In this document: piece by piece, positions 1 through 7,812 of the stretch | Position numbering within the stretch: the first letter of the stretch is position 1 | Layout: each line of letters opens with the position of its first letter | Origin: an uncultured Clostridia bacterium | GTDB taxonomy: Bacteria; Bacillota; Clostridia; TANB77; CAG-508 | Assembly (NCBI GenBank): GCA_944388645.1 | Contig: CALXJO010000017.1 | Span: 1 to 13,462, forward strand | Reading direction: 5' to 3' | DNA length: 13,462 nucleotides | Position numbers and translations under genes: made by a program | Notes under the pieces: generated by a model | Told to the model about the DNA's origin: nothing | What the model saw: the letters and a program-made list of their open reading frames with translations, nothing else | Database searches by the model: none

Positions 1-12
1 CTTTTAGTAATT

Positions 13-681
13 TTACATTTCTTCAACTCTTAGTTCTGCATAATATTCTGGATTAAATTCCTCATCATAAGGAATATCTCCAAATATATCTGGCATTTGT
101 TCTTTAAAGTATTTTAATAATGGTATCATAACTTGTCTTATTGCTGGATGTACATGGTTATTTGCACGTAGCTCAAATATATGTTTCCATTCTCTAATGT
201 TTGCAGTCATTGTATATTCTGCTGCTGTAGAATGTGGTAATATATTTCTACACATATCTGTTGTAGCTCCTAATTTTTTCATTTCTAAATAGCTATTTTC
301 TATATCTTGCATAGTCTTTTTCCACACTTCATAAACTTTTTCATCTTCTATATAAACTGGGTCCATGAAAGAAATTTCATTTCCATATTTATCTTTATCA
401 TAGCTACAATATCTTGTAGACTCTACAGAAAAGCTAGCAAATCTATGTCTTGTTAAATCTTTATATGAACCTATATCATTATAAATTCTAACCGTTACTT
501 TCTCGTGCTCTAATACAGATTCATGTCCTCTATTTATACAATTCTTTATTAAATTTTTATAGCTATCTTCTGTAATTTTACCTTCTGAACGGTAACAAGT
601 TCTACAAGCTCTTTCTATTCTTTTCATTACTTGTACTCCATCAAATTTTTCAACAATTACATATGGTTTAACTATTCTCAT
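13..681 (-). CDS. thyX: FAD-dependent thymidylate synthase ThyX
   Basis: ThyX makes dTMP from dUMP using methylenetetrahydrofolate as carbon donor and reduced FAD as hydride source, and replaces ThyA in many anaerobes. The 222-residue length fits the family. The signature RHRx7S is at residues 78-88 (RHRFASFSVES), followed by TRY. A second conserved block, GHESVLEH, is at 52-59, and the C-terminal part carries the family-like ELRANNHVHPAIRQ stretch near 171-184. The ATG at 681 has a GGGGG-type ribosome binding site 7-8 bases upstream and a promoter at 709-737, so it is probably monocistronic. The stop at 13-15 is inside the window, so the gene is complete. No thyA is seen here, but absence from the genome cannot be judged. 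Confidence 0.97.
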   Translation of the reverse strand: MRIVKPYVIVEKFDGVQVMKRIERACRTCYRSEGKITEDSYKNLIKNCINRGHESVLEHEKVTVRIYNDIGSYKDLTRHRFASFSVESTRYCSYDKDKYGNEISFMDPVYIEDEKVYEVWKKTMQDIENSYLEMKKLGATTDMCRNILPHSTAAEYTMTANIREWKHIFELRANNHVHPAIRQVMIPLLKYFKEQMPDIFGDIPYDEEFNPEYYAELRVEEM

Positions 682-708
682 TATGATACCCCCAATTTGT
701 TTTTCTTT

Positions 709-737
709 ATGATATATTAAAAAATCATTTTTTTCAA
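709..737 (-). promoter_or_regulatory. SigA-type promoter of thyX
   Basis: Reading the minus strand, TTGAAA (737-732) is followed after 17 bases by TATCAT (714-709). This predicts a transcript start near 702 and a leader of about 20 bases before the thyX ATG at 681. The match and spacing are good for a vegetative promoter in AT-rich DNA. It is inferred from motif match only. Confidence 0.6.
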
Positions 738-770
738 CAAATTCTTTACATAAATTTTACAATTTTAAAT

Positions 771-800
771 CGCCCAAAAAGGGGCGTCCCTCTTGGGCGA
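771..800. repeat. REP-like palindromic repeat, copy 1
   Basis: One of three near-identical 30-bp palindromes in the window (others at 3001-3030 and 3151-3180). The arms are CGCCCAA and TTGGGCG. Inside, on the minus strand, a GGGA tetranucleotide is followed by CGCCC-(6)-GGGCG, so the last GGGCG arm can pair with either of two CGCCC segments. This copy differs from copy 3 by one base (A to G at 781). It starts 4 bases after the stop of the permease gene, as copy 3 follows clpC, and both share AATT just before the palindrome. It could act as a 3' end stabiliser or weak terminator; no clear U-tract follows. Confidence 0.8.
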
Positions 801-804
801 AATT

Positions 805-2040
805 TTAATTATTTTTGTCTCTATATACTTTTATTAAATCTGCAAAACTCATTTTTGTTCCATAGTTTAATATTGCATTTGAATATATTTTTATAGCAAC
901 TCTAGCTATTATAAATATTGTAACTAGCAATATTAAGATAGAAATTACTACATCTGTTGTACTTGCTAAGCCCATCATTATTCTAAATGGCATGCAAAAT
1001 GGTGATGATATTGGAAGCATTGATGCAAATACATTTAAATCACTTGTTGGATTCATCATTGTAAAGTATGATAAGTAGAATCCAATTACTGCAATTATTG
1101 CAACTGGTCCATTGGCTGATTGTATGTCTTCTGGCTTGCTTACTGTTGAACCTGTTAATGCATACATTAGTGCATATGCAACATAACCAAGTATAAAGTA
1201 TATTATTGTAATTATTGCTAAATATGGTGTGAAGTTAGACATATCTAGTATTGAGTCTAATGTTCCTGGTTCTAAGCATGTGTAAGCTGTAATTAATGCT
1301 ACTGCTACAAGTAAACATACCTGTAATAATCCTACAATTCCTATACCTACTGTTTTTCCTAATACTATTGTTTTTGGCGAAGTTGATGTTACTAATGTTT
1401 CCATTATCTTTGATGTTTTTTCTGTTGTAATTGAGCTTGATACTTGATATGCACAGAAATATATTGCATAGAATAATACGATTGATAAAAGCATTATTGC
1501 AAGTAAGTTTCCTTGTACTTCTTGTTCATCTGTTTGCTCTAAACTATATTCAAAGTTTGGTGTTATACTTGCTATTTGTTCTGGAGTTAGTTGTAATTTG
1601 TTTATTTGCATATTTGAATATATTGTATTTATAGCACTTATAACATTTTCAGGAACACCTGCCATCATTGTTGTGCTTTCTACTATATATCTTATTTTTA
1701 TATTGTTATCAGTTTGTTCAACTATAATTGCATCATCTATTTCCTTATTCTCTATTCTTGATTTAATATCATCAAAACTTATATTTTCATTAGATATTTG
1801 AACTTCATAACCTGTATTCATTTGTTCTAATGAGCTTAAATTTCCTTCAAATACATTACTTGAGTCGACTATTAGAAGTCTTTCCCCAGTTTCTGAGCCA
1901 TCTGTGAATAATTTTAGTATATTGGGAATATTAATTCCTACAATAATTATTACTAATATTATTAATGTAGAAATGATAAAAGATTTTCTTCTAAGCATTT
2001 CTTTCATTGTAAATTCTGTAACTGTCCATAAATCTCTCAT
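805..2040 (-). CDS. ABC-2 type exporter permease (NatB/YhaP-like)
   Basis: Membrane subunit of a two-component ABC exporter; NatB of Bacillus exports sodium with NatA, but the substrate here is unknown. One membrane helix lies at about residues 21-41. A roughly 135-residue hydrophilic extracytoplasmic segment follows, then about five more helices (approx. 178-201, 228-256, 272-298, 311-330, 362-385). After the second helix comes the ABC-2 coupling motif (TTEKTSKIMETLVTS). I place the start at the ATG at 2040 (411 residues): the in-frame GTG at 2049 directly touches the AGGTGG ribosome binding site at 2050-2055, leaving no spacer, while the ATG is 9 bases away. The ATPase stop ends one base before this ATG, so translation is probably coupled. 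A REP-like hairpin follows the stop by 4 bases. Confidence 0.9.
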   Translation of the reverse strand: MRDLWTVTEFTMKEMLRRKSFIISTLIILVIIIVGINIPNILKLFTDGSETGERLLIVDSSNVFEGNLSSLEQMNTGYEVQISNENISFDDIKSRIENKEIDDAIIVEQTDNNIKIRYIVESTTMMAGVPENVISAINTIYSNMQINKLQLTPEQIASITPNFEYSLEQTDEQEVQGNLLAIMLLSIVLFYAIYFCAYQVSSSITTEKTSKIMETLVTSTSPKTIVLGKTVGIGIVGLLQVCLLVAVALITAYTCLEPGTLDSILDMSNFTPYLAIITIIYFILGYVAYALMYALTGSTVSKPEDIQSANGPVAIIAVIGFYLSYFTMMNPTSDLNVFASMLPISSPFCMPFRIMMGLASTTDVVISILILLVTIFIIARVAIKIYSNAILNYGTKMSFADLIKVYRDKNN

Positions 2041-2041
2041 A

Positions 2042-2932
2042 TTACTCACCCACCTTTTCTATGAAAATGTCGTTAAGTGTTGGTTTGTTTATTTCAAACT
2101 TTGTAACTAGAACTTTATCTTCTACTAATTTTGCAAGTAGTTTGTTTGGCGTTTCTTCATCTTTAATTTTAACTATATAATTATTATCAGTAGAGTTTTC
2201 TATTTCTAATTTAAATTCCTTTAATGTTTTATCAATGTTCTTATTTACACTTAATAATAATCTGTTTGCTGGGTAAGTTTCTTTTATTTTACTTAAATTT
2301 CCTTTAAGTACTGTTTTTCCTTTATTTAATATAACTAAATCACTGCAAAATTCTTCAATTACAGACATTTGATGACTAGACATTATTATGTATTTGCCTT
2401 CATTTATTAATTGTATGATTACTTTTTTTAATATTTCAGAGTTTACTGGATCTAGTCCACTAAATGGTTCGTCTAGTACTATTAGCTCTGGGTCATGTAG
2501 TATTGCTGTCATAAATTGAATCTTTTGCTGATTTCCTTTAGATAATTTTTCTGCTTCCATTGGTAAATATTCTTCTACTTTAAGTTCTTTTGCCCATTTT
2601 TTAATTGCTGTATCTGCATCAGATTTATTCATTCCTTTTAATTTTGCAAAATACATTAATTGATTGTAAACTTTAGTTTTTGGATATACTCCTCTTTCTT
2701 CTGGCAAATAGCCAAAATTTACATTTTTTCTTTCAACAGCTTTACCATTCCATGTAATTTCACCAGAGTCTTTTTTTATTATTCCTAGTAACATTCTAAT
2801 AGTTGTAGTTTTACCTGCACCATTAGTTCCTAAAAGTCCAAATACACCTGGCTTATCTAATTCAAATGAAATGTTATCAACTGCTTTTTTTCCTACAAAT
2901 GTTTTACTAACATTTTCTAATTTAAGCCCCAT
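2042..2932 (-). CDS. ABC transporter ATPase (NatA/YhaQ-like)
   Basis: ATP-hydrolysing subunit that energises the permease encoded immediately downstream. It has 296 residues with the nucleotide-binding domain first: Walker A GTNGAGKTT (35-43), LPEERG at the Q-loop position (76-81, the usual Gln replaced as is common in the YhaQ subfamily), signature LSKGNQQ (130-136), Walker B LIVLDE (150-155), D-loop GLDP (159-162) and H-loop His187. The C-terminal ~80 residues end in PTLNDIFIEKVGE, the DUF4162-type tail of NatA-like ATPases. The ATG at 2932 has an AGAAAGGA site 8 bases upstream, and the promoter lies at 2965-2993. The family is often linked to sodium, drug or lantibiotic efflux; the true substrate cannot be read from sequence. 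Confidence 0.95.
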   Translation of the reverse strand: MGLKLENVSKTFVGKKAVDNISFELDKPGVFGLLGTNGAGKTTTIRMLLGIIKKDSGEITWNGKAVERKNVNFGYLPEERGVYPKTKVYNQLMYFAKLKGMNKSDADTAIKKWAKELKVEEYLPMEAEKLSKGNQQKIQFMTAILHDPELIVLDEPFSGLDPVNSEILKKVIIQLINEGKYIIMSSHQMSVIEEFCSDLVILNKGKTVLKGNLSKIKETYPANRLLLSVNKNIDKTLKEFKLEIENSTDNNYIVKIKDEETPNKLLAKLVEDKVLVTKFEINKPTLNDIFIEKVGE

Positions 2933-2964
2933 TTTATTTTTCCTTTCTATATGAATTTGCCACT

Positions 2965-2993
2965 ATTATACTTTCTAAATAAACCAAAGTCAA
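2965..2993 (-). promoter_or_regulatory. Strong SigA-type promoter of the ABC exporter operon
   Basis: On the minus strand TTGACT (2993-2988), a 17-base spacer, then a perfect TATAAT (2970-2965). Transcription should start near 2958, giving a ~25-base leader to the ATPase ATG. The -35 box is only 4 bases from the inverted-repeat block ending at 2998, so that block insulates or could influence this promoter. Confidence 0.85.
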
Positions 2994-2997
2994 TAAC

Positions 2998-3033
2998 TTT
3001 CGCCCAAGAGGGACGCCCTTTTTTGGGCGAAAA
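2998..3033. repeat. REP-like palindromic repeat, copy 2 (inverted)
   Basis: Core at 3001-3030. It is the same palindrome as copy 3 but in opposite orientation: the reverse complement of this core is identical to the 3151 copy apart from a one-base register shift. The full arms are TTTCGCCCAA and TTGGGCGAAA (10 bp each). The GGGA plus CGCCC-TTTTTT-GGGCG hairpin reads on the plus strand here. A tetranucleotide followed by a hairpin resembles REP elements mobilised by RAYT (TnpA-REP) transposases; that family link is inference. Confidence 0.8.
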
Positions 3034-3147
3034 GATTTTCATTTGAAAGCAAAAAAGTTTGTATATTTTTATTTTATAATTTAAAGCTTTACCATTTCTT
3101 ACTTTAAATATATAACTTAAACAAGTATACAAACTTTTAATTTAATA

Positions 3148-3182
3148 TTTCGCCCAAAAAAGGGCGTCCCTCTTGGGCGAAA
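3148..3182. repeat. REP-like palindromic repeat, copy 3
   Basis: Core at 3151-3180. It starts 7 bases after the clpC stop in the direction of transcription, with the same orientation and placement as copy 1 after the permease gene. Arms TTTCGCCCAA/TTGGGCGAAA and the internal GGGA-hairpin are the same as in copy 2. Following sequence is AT-rich without a solid U-run, so transcript-end protection seems as likely as termination. Confidence 0.8.
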
Positions 3183-3187
3183 TTACA

Positions 3188-5635
3188 TTATTTTATTACA
3201 ATTTCGTCATTTTCTACTTCTGCTTGTGCTTTTTTGTTTGGTTTTACTGTTCCATCTAATATTGCTTCTGCAATTTTGTCTTCTAACATGTTTTGTATAG
3301 CTCTTCTTAATGGTCTTGCACCATAGTTGTTGTCTACACCTTTTTTAGCAATTAAGTCTTTTACAGGTTCTGTGATTTCTATTTTAATGTTTTGAGTTTC
3401 TAGTCTTTTTGTTACTTGTGCAAGCATAATGTCTATAATTTTCTTAATATCTGCATCTTCAAGTTTATGGAATACTATTATATCATCTATACGGTTTAAG
3501 AATTCTGGTCTAAATTGTTTCTTTAATTCTGCCATTACTTCTTTTTTAGTATTTTCATAATCTTGTTTTTTACTTTCTTCATTCTCTCCACCAGAGAATC
3601 CTAATTTGTTTTTATCTGTTATTAGTCTTGCACCTACATTTGATGTCATTATTATAATTGTATTTTTAAAGTTTACTGTTCTTCCTTGTGAATCTGTTAA
3701 TCTACCATCTTCTAGTATTTGTAATAACATATTCATTACATCTGGATGTGCTTTTTCTATTTCATCAAATAATATTACAGAATAAGGTTTTCTTCTTACT
3801 TTTTCTGTTAATTGTCCACCTTCATCATATCCAACATATCCTGGAGGAGCACCAATTAATTTTGCTACTGAATGTGATTCCATAAATTCAGACATATCTA
3901 CTCTTATCATTGCATTTTCATTACCAAACATGCTTTCTGCTAGTGCTTTTGCAAGTTCTGTTTTACCAACACCTGTTGGACCTAAGAATAAGAATGAACC
4001 TGTTGGTCTGTTAGGATCTGTAAGTCCTACTCTTCCTCTTCTTATTGCTTTAGATACTGAAGATACAGCTTCATCTTGTCCAATAACTCTTTTATGAAGA
4101 TTTTCTTCTAGGTGTCTTAGTTTTTCATTTTCTGTTTCTGTTATTTTAGCTACTGGAATACCTGTCCAACTAGCAATTACTTGAGCTATGTTTTCTTCTT
4201 TTAATGTCATAACCTTTTTAGTGTTATTTTCTTTCCACTTCTTTTGAGCTTCTTCTAATTTTTGCTTGCTTTCTTTTTCATTATCTCTTAATTTTGCAGC
4301 TTTTTCGAAGTTTTGTGTTGCTATTGCCTCTTCTTTTTCTTTATCAACTTTTTCTATTTCTTCTTCCAAGTTCTTTATTGAATCAGGTTTTGTAAGTGTT
4401 TGCATCTTTACTTTTGAAGCCGCTTCATCTATTAAATCTATTGCTTTATCAGGTAAATATCTATCATTTACATATCTTGAAGATAATTCTACAGCAGATT
4501 TAATTGCTTCATCTGTAATTTTAACATTATGATGTGCCTCATACTTATCTCTTAAACCTTCTAGTATTTTTATTGTGTCTTCCTCTGATGGCTCATTAAC
4601 CATTACTGGGCTAAATCTTCTTTCTAATGCTGCATCTTTTTCTATATATTTTCTATACTCATTTGTTGTGGTAGCTCCAACTACTTGTATTTCTCCTCTT
4701 GCTAAAAGTGGTTTTAAGATATTTGCTGCATCAACAGCTCCTTCTGCAGAACCAGCTCCAACAATTGTATGTATCTCATCTATAAATAGGATTACATCTC
4801 CTGCTTTCTTTACTTCTTCTAAAGATTTTTTTATTCTTTCTTCAAAGTCTCCTCTATATTTTGCACCAGCAACCATGCTAGAAATATCAACACTTACAAC
4901 TCTTTTATCTTTTAACATTTCAGGAACATCGCCTGCAACTATTTTTTCTGCTAATCCTTCCGCAATAGCTGTTTTACCAACTCCTGGTTCACCAATTAAA
5001 CAAGGATTATTTTTTGTTCTTCTTGATAAAATTTGTATTACTCTTTCTATCTCATCTTTTCTTCCTATTACAGGATCTAATTTTCCTTCTCTAGCTTTTT
5101 TAGTTAAGTCACTTCCATATTGATTTAATGTTGGGGTTTGATTATAGCTTCCATTATTTGAACTTCTCTTTTCTGTTTGCTCTTGATTATCTGCTTCATT
5201 TATTGCTTTAACAATTTCGTTATATAGTCTTTGAGGATTTACATTTAAATCCATCATAATTCTTACAGCTACACTATCTCCTTCTCTCATTATACCAACC
5301 AAAATATGTTCTGTTCCTATGTACTGGCTTCCTAGTCTACGAGCCTCTGCAAAAGCATTTTCCAAAACTCTTTTTGTTCTTGGTGTAAATCCTATAGATT
5401 CTATATCTTCTATTGGTCCATTTTCACTAATTCCAACTAGTTCTTCTATTTCTTTTAGAACATCTGAGCTTGTAACACCTTGATTTTCTAATGCTTTACA
5501 TGCAACACCATTTTGCTCTTGTGTTAGTCCATATAAAATATGCTCTGTTCCAATGTAGTTATGACCAAGCTTTGCAGCTAAGTCATTTGCTATTTCTAAA
5601 GCTTGCTCAGCACTATTTGTAAATTTATACTTCAT
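3188..5635 (-). CDS. clpC: ATP-dependent Clp protease ATP-binding subunit ClpC
   Basis: Hsp100 unfoldase that recognises substrates through McsB/MecA-type adaptors and feeds them to ClpP. Domains: two N-terminal Clp repeats (about 1-145); AAA-1 with Walker A GEPGVGKT (215-222) and Walker B LFIDE (283-287); a middle coiled region with a UVR-like motif (about 433-460); AAA-2 with Walker A GPTGVGKT (552-559) and Walker B ILFDE (621-625); and the ClpP-docking tripeptide LGF (678-680). The 815-residue length is normal for ClpC. I choose the ATG at 5635: the AAGAAGG site (5643-5649) leaves 7 bases to it but only 1 base to the in-frame ATG at 5641. It is the last gene of the CtsR operon, starting 18 bases after mcsB, and is followed by a REP-like hairpin. 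Confidence 0.98.
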   Translation of the reverse strand: MKYKFTNSAEQALEIANDLAAKLGHNYIGTEHILYGLTQEQNGVACKALENQGVTSSDVLKEIEELVGISENGPIEDIESIGFTPRTKRVLENAFAEARRLGSQYIGTEHILVGIMREGDSVAVRIMMDLNVNPQRLYNEIVKAINEADNQEQTEKRSSNNGSYNQTPTLNQYGSDLTKKAREGKLDPVIGRKDEIERVIQILSRRTKNNPCLIGEPGVGKTAIAEGLAEKIVAGDVPEMLKDKRVVSVDISSMVAGAKYRGDFEERIKKSLEEVKKAGDVILFIDEIHTIVGAGSAEGAVDAANILKPLLARGEIQVVGATTTNEYRKYIEKDAALERRFSPVMVNEPSEEDTIKILEGLRDKYEAHHNVKITDEAIKSAVELSSRYVNDRYLPDKAIDLIDEAASKVKMQTLTKPDSIKNLEEEIEKVDKEKEEAIATQNFEKAAKLRDNEKESKQKLEEAQKKWKENNTKKVMTLKEENIAQVIASWTGIPVAKITETENEKLRHLEENLHKRVIGQDEAVSSVSKAIRRGRVGLTDPNRPTGSFLFLGPTGVGKTELAKALAESMFGNENAMIRVDMSEFMESHSVAKLIGAPPGYVGYDEGGQLTEKVRRKPYSVILFDEIEKAHPDVMNMLLQILEDGRLTDSQGRTVNFKNTIIIMTSNVGARLITDKNKLGFSGGENEESKKQDYENTKKEVMAELKKQFRPEFLNRIDDIIVFHKLEDADIKKIIDIMLAQVTKRLETQNIKIEITEPVKDLIAKKGVDNNYGARPLRRAIQNMLEDKIAEAILDGTVKPNKKAQAEVENDEIVIK

Positions 5636-5653
5636 ATTCATACCTTCTTTCTA

Positions 5654-6670
5654 TTAACTATTTATAATCTGTCTAATTGCTTCTGTTCTTTTTATATCTC
5701 TTTCATTGCTATCCATTACTTTACCAAAATATTTTTGTAAATTTGCAGGTTTTGTATATAGTAATAATTTTTTTACTTTAGTATCATCTAATTCTTGAAT
5801 TACGCCCATGTCTGTTCCCAATTTAACATCAGATAATACTTCTATACATTCATTACTAGATAAAATTCTTGCGTTTGTTAATAATCCATATGCTCTATAC
5901 ACTTTATCTTCGAATCTAATAGTATCTTTTCCTAAGTACTTTCTTGCAATTCTTTCTTGTTCTACTACTTTTTCTGTGATAGATTTCATATTTTTTACAA
6001 CTTCTTTTTCTGTAATTCCTAAAGTTTGATTATTAGATATTTGATACATGTCTCCCATGCTTTGGCTTCCTTCACCATAAACTCCTCTAACATTCATTCC
6101 AAAGTTGTTTACTATATGTAAAACTTTATTTAAGTTACCTGTTTGTGCTAGTCCTGGAAGATGTACCATAACAGAAATTCTAAGCCCTGTACCAACATTT
6201 GTTGGACAAGCTGTTAAGTAACCATATTTTTCGCTATATGCATAGTTTAATAATTTTTCTAATTTTTGGTCTATTTCTATTGCTAAATTCATTAATTCCT
6301 CTATTGCCTTACCTTCACCAAAAACTTGCATACGTATATGGTCTTCTTCATTAATCATTATACAAATATTTTCATCATCATTTATTAAAATCGCACAGCT
6401 TTCATCAGAGCTATTTGCAAAATCTGGACTAATAATATTTTTTTCTACCAAAGAAAGTTTTGTTACATCATCCATATCTTTCAATTTTAGTAGCCTTAAT
6501 CCATAACCTAATGCTGGAACTATATCTGCAATTTTTAATAATATATTTTTCTTATCTTCTTTGCTACATTTATTTTCAAAGTTAAATCCTTGTATGTTTC
6601 TTGCAAGTCTTACCCTTGTGCTTATTACTACATCTGAATCTTTTCCGTTTTGTAAATACCAATTTGACAT
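5654..6670 (-). CDS. mcsB: Protein-arginine kinase McsB
   Basis: Phosphorylates arginine residues on proteins, marking them for ClpC-ClpP and inactivating the CtsR repressor; it needs McsA as activator. The phosphagen-kinase fold is clear in 338 residues: STRVRLARN (17-25), the NEED-type loop IMINEEDHIRMQ (104-115), CPTNVGTGLR (155-164) with the conserved Cys155, and RGVYGEGS (195-202). Near the C-terminus RDIKR (324-328) matches the phosphoarginine-binding RDxxR pocket known in McsB, so allosteric autoregulation is likely retained. A GAAAGGAAG ribosome binding site precedes the ATG. The gene starts 20 bases after mcsA and ends 18 bases before clpC. Confidence 0.97.
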   Translation of the reverse strand: MSNWYLQNGKDSDVVISTRVRLARNIQGFNFENKCSKEDKKNILLKIADIVPALGYGLRLLKLKDMDDVTKLSLVEKNIISPDFANSSDESCAILINDDENICIMINEEDHIRMQVFGEGKAIEELMNLAIEIDQKLEKLLNYAYSEKYGYLTACPTNVGTGLRISVMVHLPGLAQTGNLNKVLHIVNNFGMNVRGVYGEGSQSMGDMYQISNNQTLGITEKEVVKNMKSITEKVVEQERIARKYLGKDTIRFEDKVYRAYGLLTNARILSSNECIEVLSDVKLGTDMGVIQELDDTKVKKLLLYTKPANLQKYFGKVMDSNERDIKRTEAIRQIINS

Positions 6671-6690
6671 ATTATTACTTCCTTTCTATA

Positions 6691-7248
6691 CTATTTGTTC
6701 AAATTTTTAATTTCGTCTCTGATTTTTGCTGCATCTTCATATCTTTCTTCTTTTATTGCCTTTTTTAATTCTTCTTGTAACTGTTCTAATTTATTAACTT
6801 GCTTTTCTTCTTTACTTTCTTGTTTTTTATTAGATACTTTGTTTTCTCCTGTATTTTTCATCTTAGCTTCTATATTTAATGGCTTTCTTCCAACATGTCT
6901 TGTATTTCCTTGAATATTTTTTAATACTGAATCTAGTCTATCTGAGAACATATCATAACATTCTGGACATCCTAATAATCCAGTTTTTATGAAATCATCA
7001 TATAATTCTCCACAATTTGTACACTGATTACTCTTTTCTTTCATGAAACTTGGTAATAATTGTTCATCATAGTCATCAAAAAAGTCTCCTAAGAAATTAG
7101 AAAAATGTATTGGCATATTTATCTTAAAATCTCCAATTCCCATTTTCTCAGCACACTCCTGGCAAAGAACCATTTCCTTTTTATTTCCATTTACTATTTG
7201 TGTATATCTTACGTTAGCCTCATTTTTTCCACAATTTTGACATAACAT
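6691..7248 (-). CDS. mcsA: McsA, zinc-finger activator of McsB
   Basis: Zinc-binding partner that activates the McsB kinase. In 185 residues there are two four-cysteine clusters: C3, C6, C29, C32 and C76, C79, C94, C97. The C-terminal UVR motif (about 154-183, KKAIKEERYEDAAKIRDEI) is similar to that in the ClpC middle region. A lysine/glutamate-rich linker (about 128-152) joins them. The start is well fixed by AGGAGG 8 bases before the ATG. It lies 21 bases after ctsR and 20 before mcsB, so the three are co-transcribed. Confidence 0.96.
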   Translation of the reverse strand: MLCQNCGKNEANVRYTQIVNGNKKEMVLCQECAEKMGIGDFKINMPIHFSNFLGDFFDDYDEQLLPSFMKEKSNQCTNCGELYDDFIKTGLLGCPECYDMFSDRLDSVLKNIQGNTRHVGRKPLNIEAKMKNTGENKVSNKKQESKEEKQVNKLEQLQEELKKAIKEERYEDAAKIRDEIKNLNK

Positions 7249-7269
7249 ATTAATCTACCTCCTAAAATT

Positions 7270-7719
7270 TTAATCTTCTACTAAATTTAAAAGCATATTT
7301 TTAAATATATTTGCTCTTAGTTCATCTCTATCTTTTGGATAGACTGTTAGTACATTATCACTTGTAGCAACTTTTAATAATTTTGCTTCAGTTTCTGTGA
7401 CAATACCATATGATAAGAAATTACTTATAAATATACTTACTTCTTGAGCTGTTATTTTATCTCCTACACTAGATATTATATGCATTAAGTAATTGCTTTT
7501 GGTTATGTTTATTTTTTTAATTGTTATATGACCACCACCGCCACGTTTGCTTTCTACATAGTAGCCCTGTGAAGGTTTAAATCTTGTTGAAATAACGTAA
7601 TTTATTTGTGATGGAACACAATTAAATTTTTCTGCCAAGTCGTTTCTTTGTATATCTATACTATCTTCATCATCAAATAAATCTTTTATAAAATCTTCTA
7701 TCATATCTGATATTCTCAC
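7270..7719 (-). CDS. ctsR: Heat-shock transcriptional repressor CtsR
   Basis: Dimeric winged-helix repressor of class III heat-shock genes (clp genes). The N-terminal helix-turn-helix spans about 1-50. The glycine-rich wing RGGGGHITI at 59-67 inserts into the minor groove; arginine there is a thermosensing or McsB target site in studied homologues. The 149-residue length is typical. The start codon is GTG at 7719 (MRISDMIEDF, matching the family N-terminus), with GAGGCG 7 bases upstream; the internal ATG at 7704 would remove conserved residues. It is the first gene of the operon and controlled by the operator at 7745-7767, hence autoregulated. Confidence 0.97.
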   Translation of the reverse strand: MRISDMIEDFIKDLFDDEDSIDIQRNDLAEKFNCVPSQINYVISTRFKPSQGYYVESKRGGGGHITIKKINITKSNYLMHIISSVGDKITAQEVSIFISNFLSYGIVTETEAKLLKVATSDNVLTVYPKDRDELRANIFKNMLLNLVED

Positions 7720-7744
7720 TTTTGGTCGCCTCTTTTCTTTTTAT

Positions 7745-7767
7745 TTTGACTTTGACTTTCTTTGACT
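7745..7767 (-). promoter_or_regulatory. CtsR operator with an extra heptad
   Basis: The CtsR box consensus is two RGTCAAA heptads separated by NAN. On the minus strand, AGTCAAA (7767-7761), GAA, AGTCAAA (7757-7751) matches it exactly. A third AGTCAAA (7751-7745) follows immediately, sharing one base with the second. The box lies about 3-25 bases downstream of the predicted transcript start, so bound CtsR should block initiation or clearance. Confidence 0.88.
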
Positions 7768-7776
7768 TACAGATAT

Positions 7777-7804
7777 AGTATAGCACTTTTTTGTTAAAAG
7801 TCAA
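7777..7804 (-). promoter_or_regulatory. SigA-type promoter of the ctsR operon
   Basis: On the minus strand TTGACT (7804-7799), 16-base spacer, TATACT (7782-7777). Predicted start near 7770, just ahead of the CtsR operator. The -35 box lies only 9 bases after the stop of the 60-residue gene, so read-through from upstream is also possible. Confidence 0.75.
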
Positions 7805-7812
7805 TACTTTTT

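Larger units (their letters stand above)
2998..3182. repeat. 185-bp nested inverted-repeat block (MITE- or BIME-like)
   Basis: Two REP-like palindromes in head-to-head orientation bound the block. Inside is a second perfect inverted repeat, AAAAGTTTGTATA (3053-3065) and TATACAAACTTTT (3126-3138). Inside that is a third pair, ATTTAAAG and CTTTAAAT, around 3079-3086 and 3112-3119. The whole block could fold as one long interrupted hairpin with two REP hairpins at its base. It fills nearly all the space between the clpC stop (3188) and the exporter promoter (2993). No convincing gene lies in it. It could be a MITE, a REP doublet, or a structured 3' region. Confidence 0.65.

Noticed and set aside
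2041..2049. GTG at 2049 as start of the permease
   Set aside because: It directly touches its AGGTGG site, with no spacer; the ATG at 2040 has correct spacing.
2947..3132. A 61-codon open frame on the minus strand in the clpC-exporter gap
   Set aside because: It runs through the inverted-repeat block and the exporter promoter, has no ribosome binding site, and its residues reflect repeat sequence.
771..3182. A CRISPR array from the repeated 30-bp units
   Set aside because: Only three copies, in mixed orientation, with 120 bp and about 2.2 kb between them, and no spacer regularity or cas genes.
4575..5123. A 182-codon open frame on the plus strand
   Set aside because: It is antisense to the highly conserved AAA-1 region of clpC and is explained by its codon use; the same holds for other opposite-strand frames inside clpC, mcsB and mcsA.
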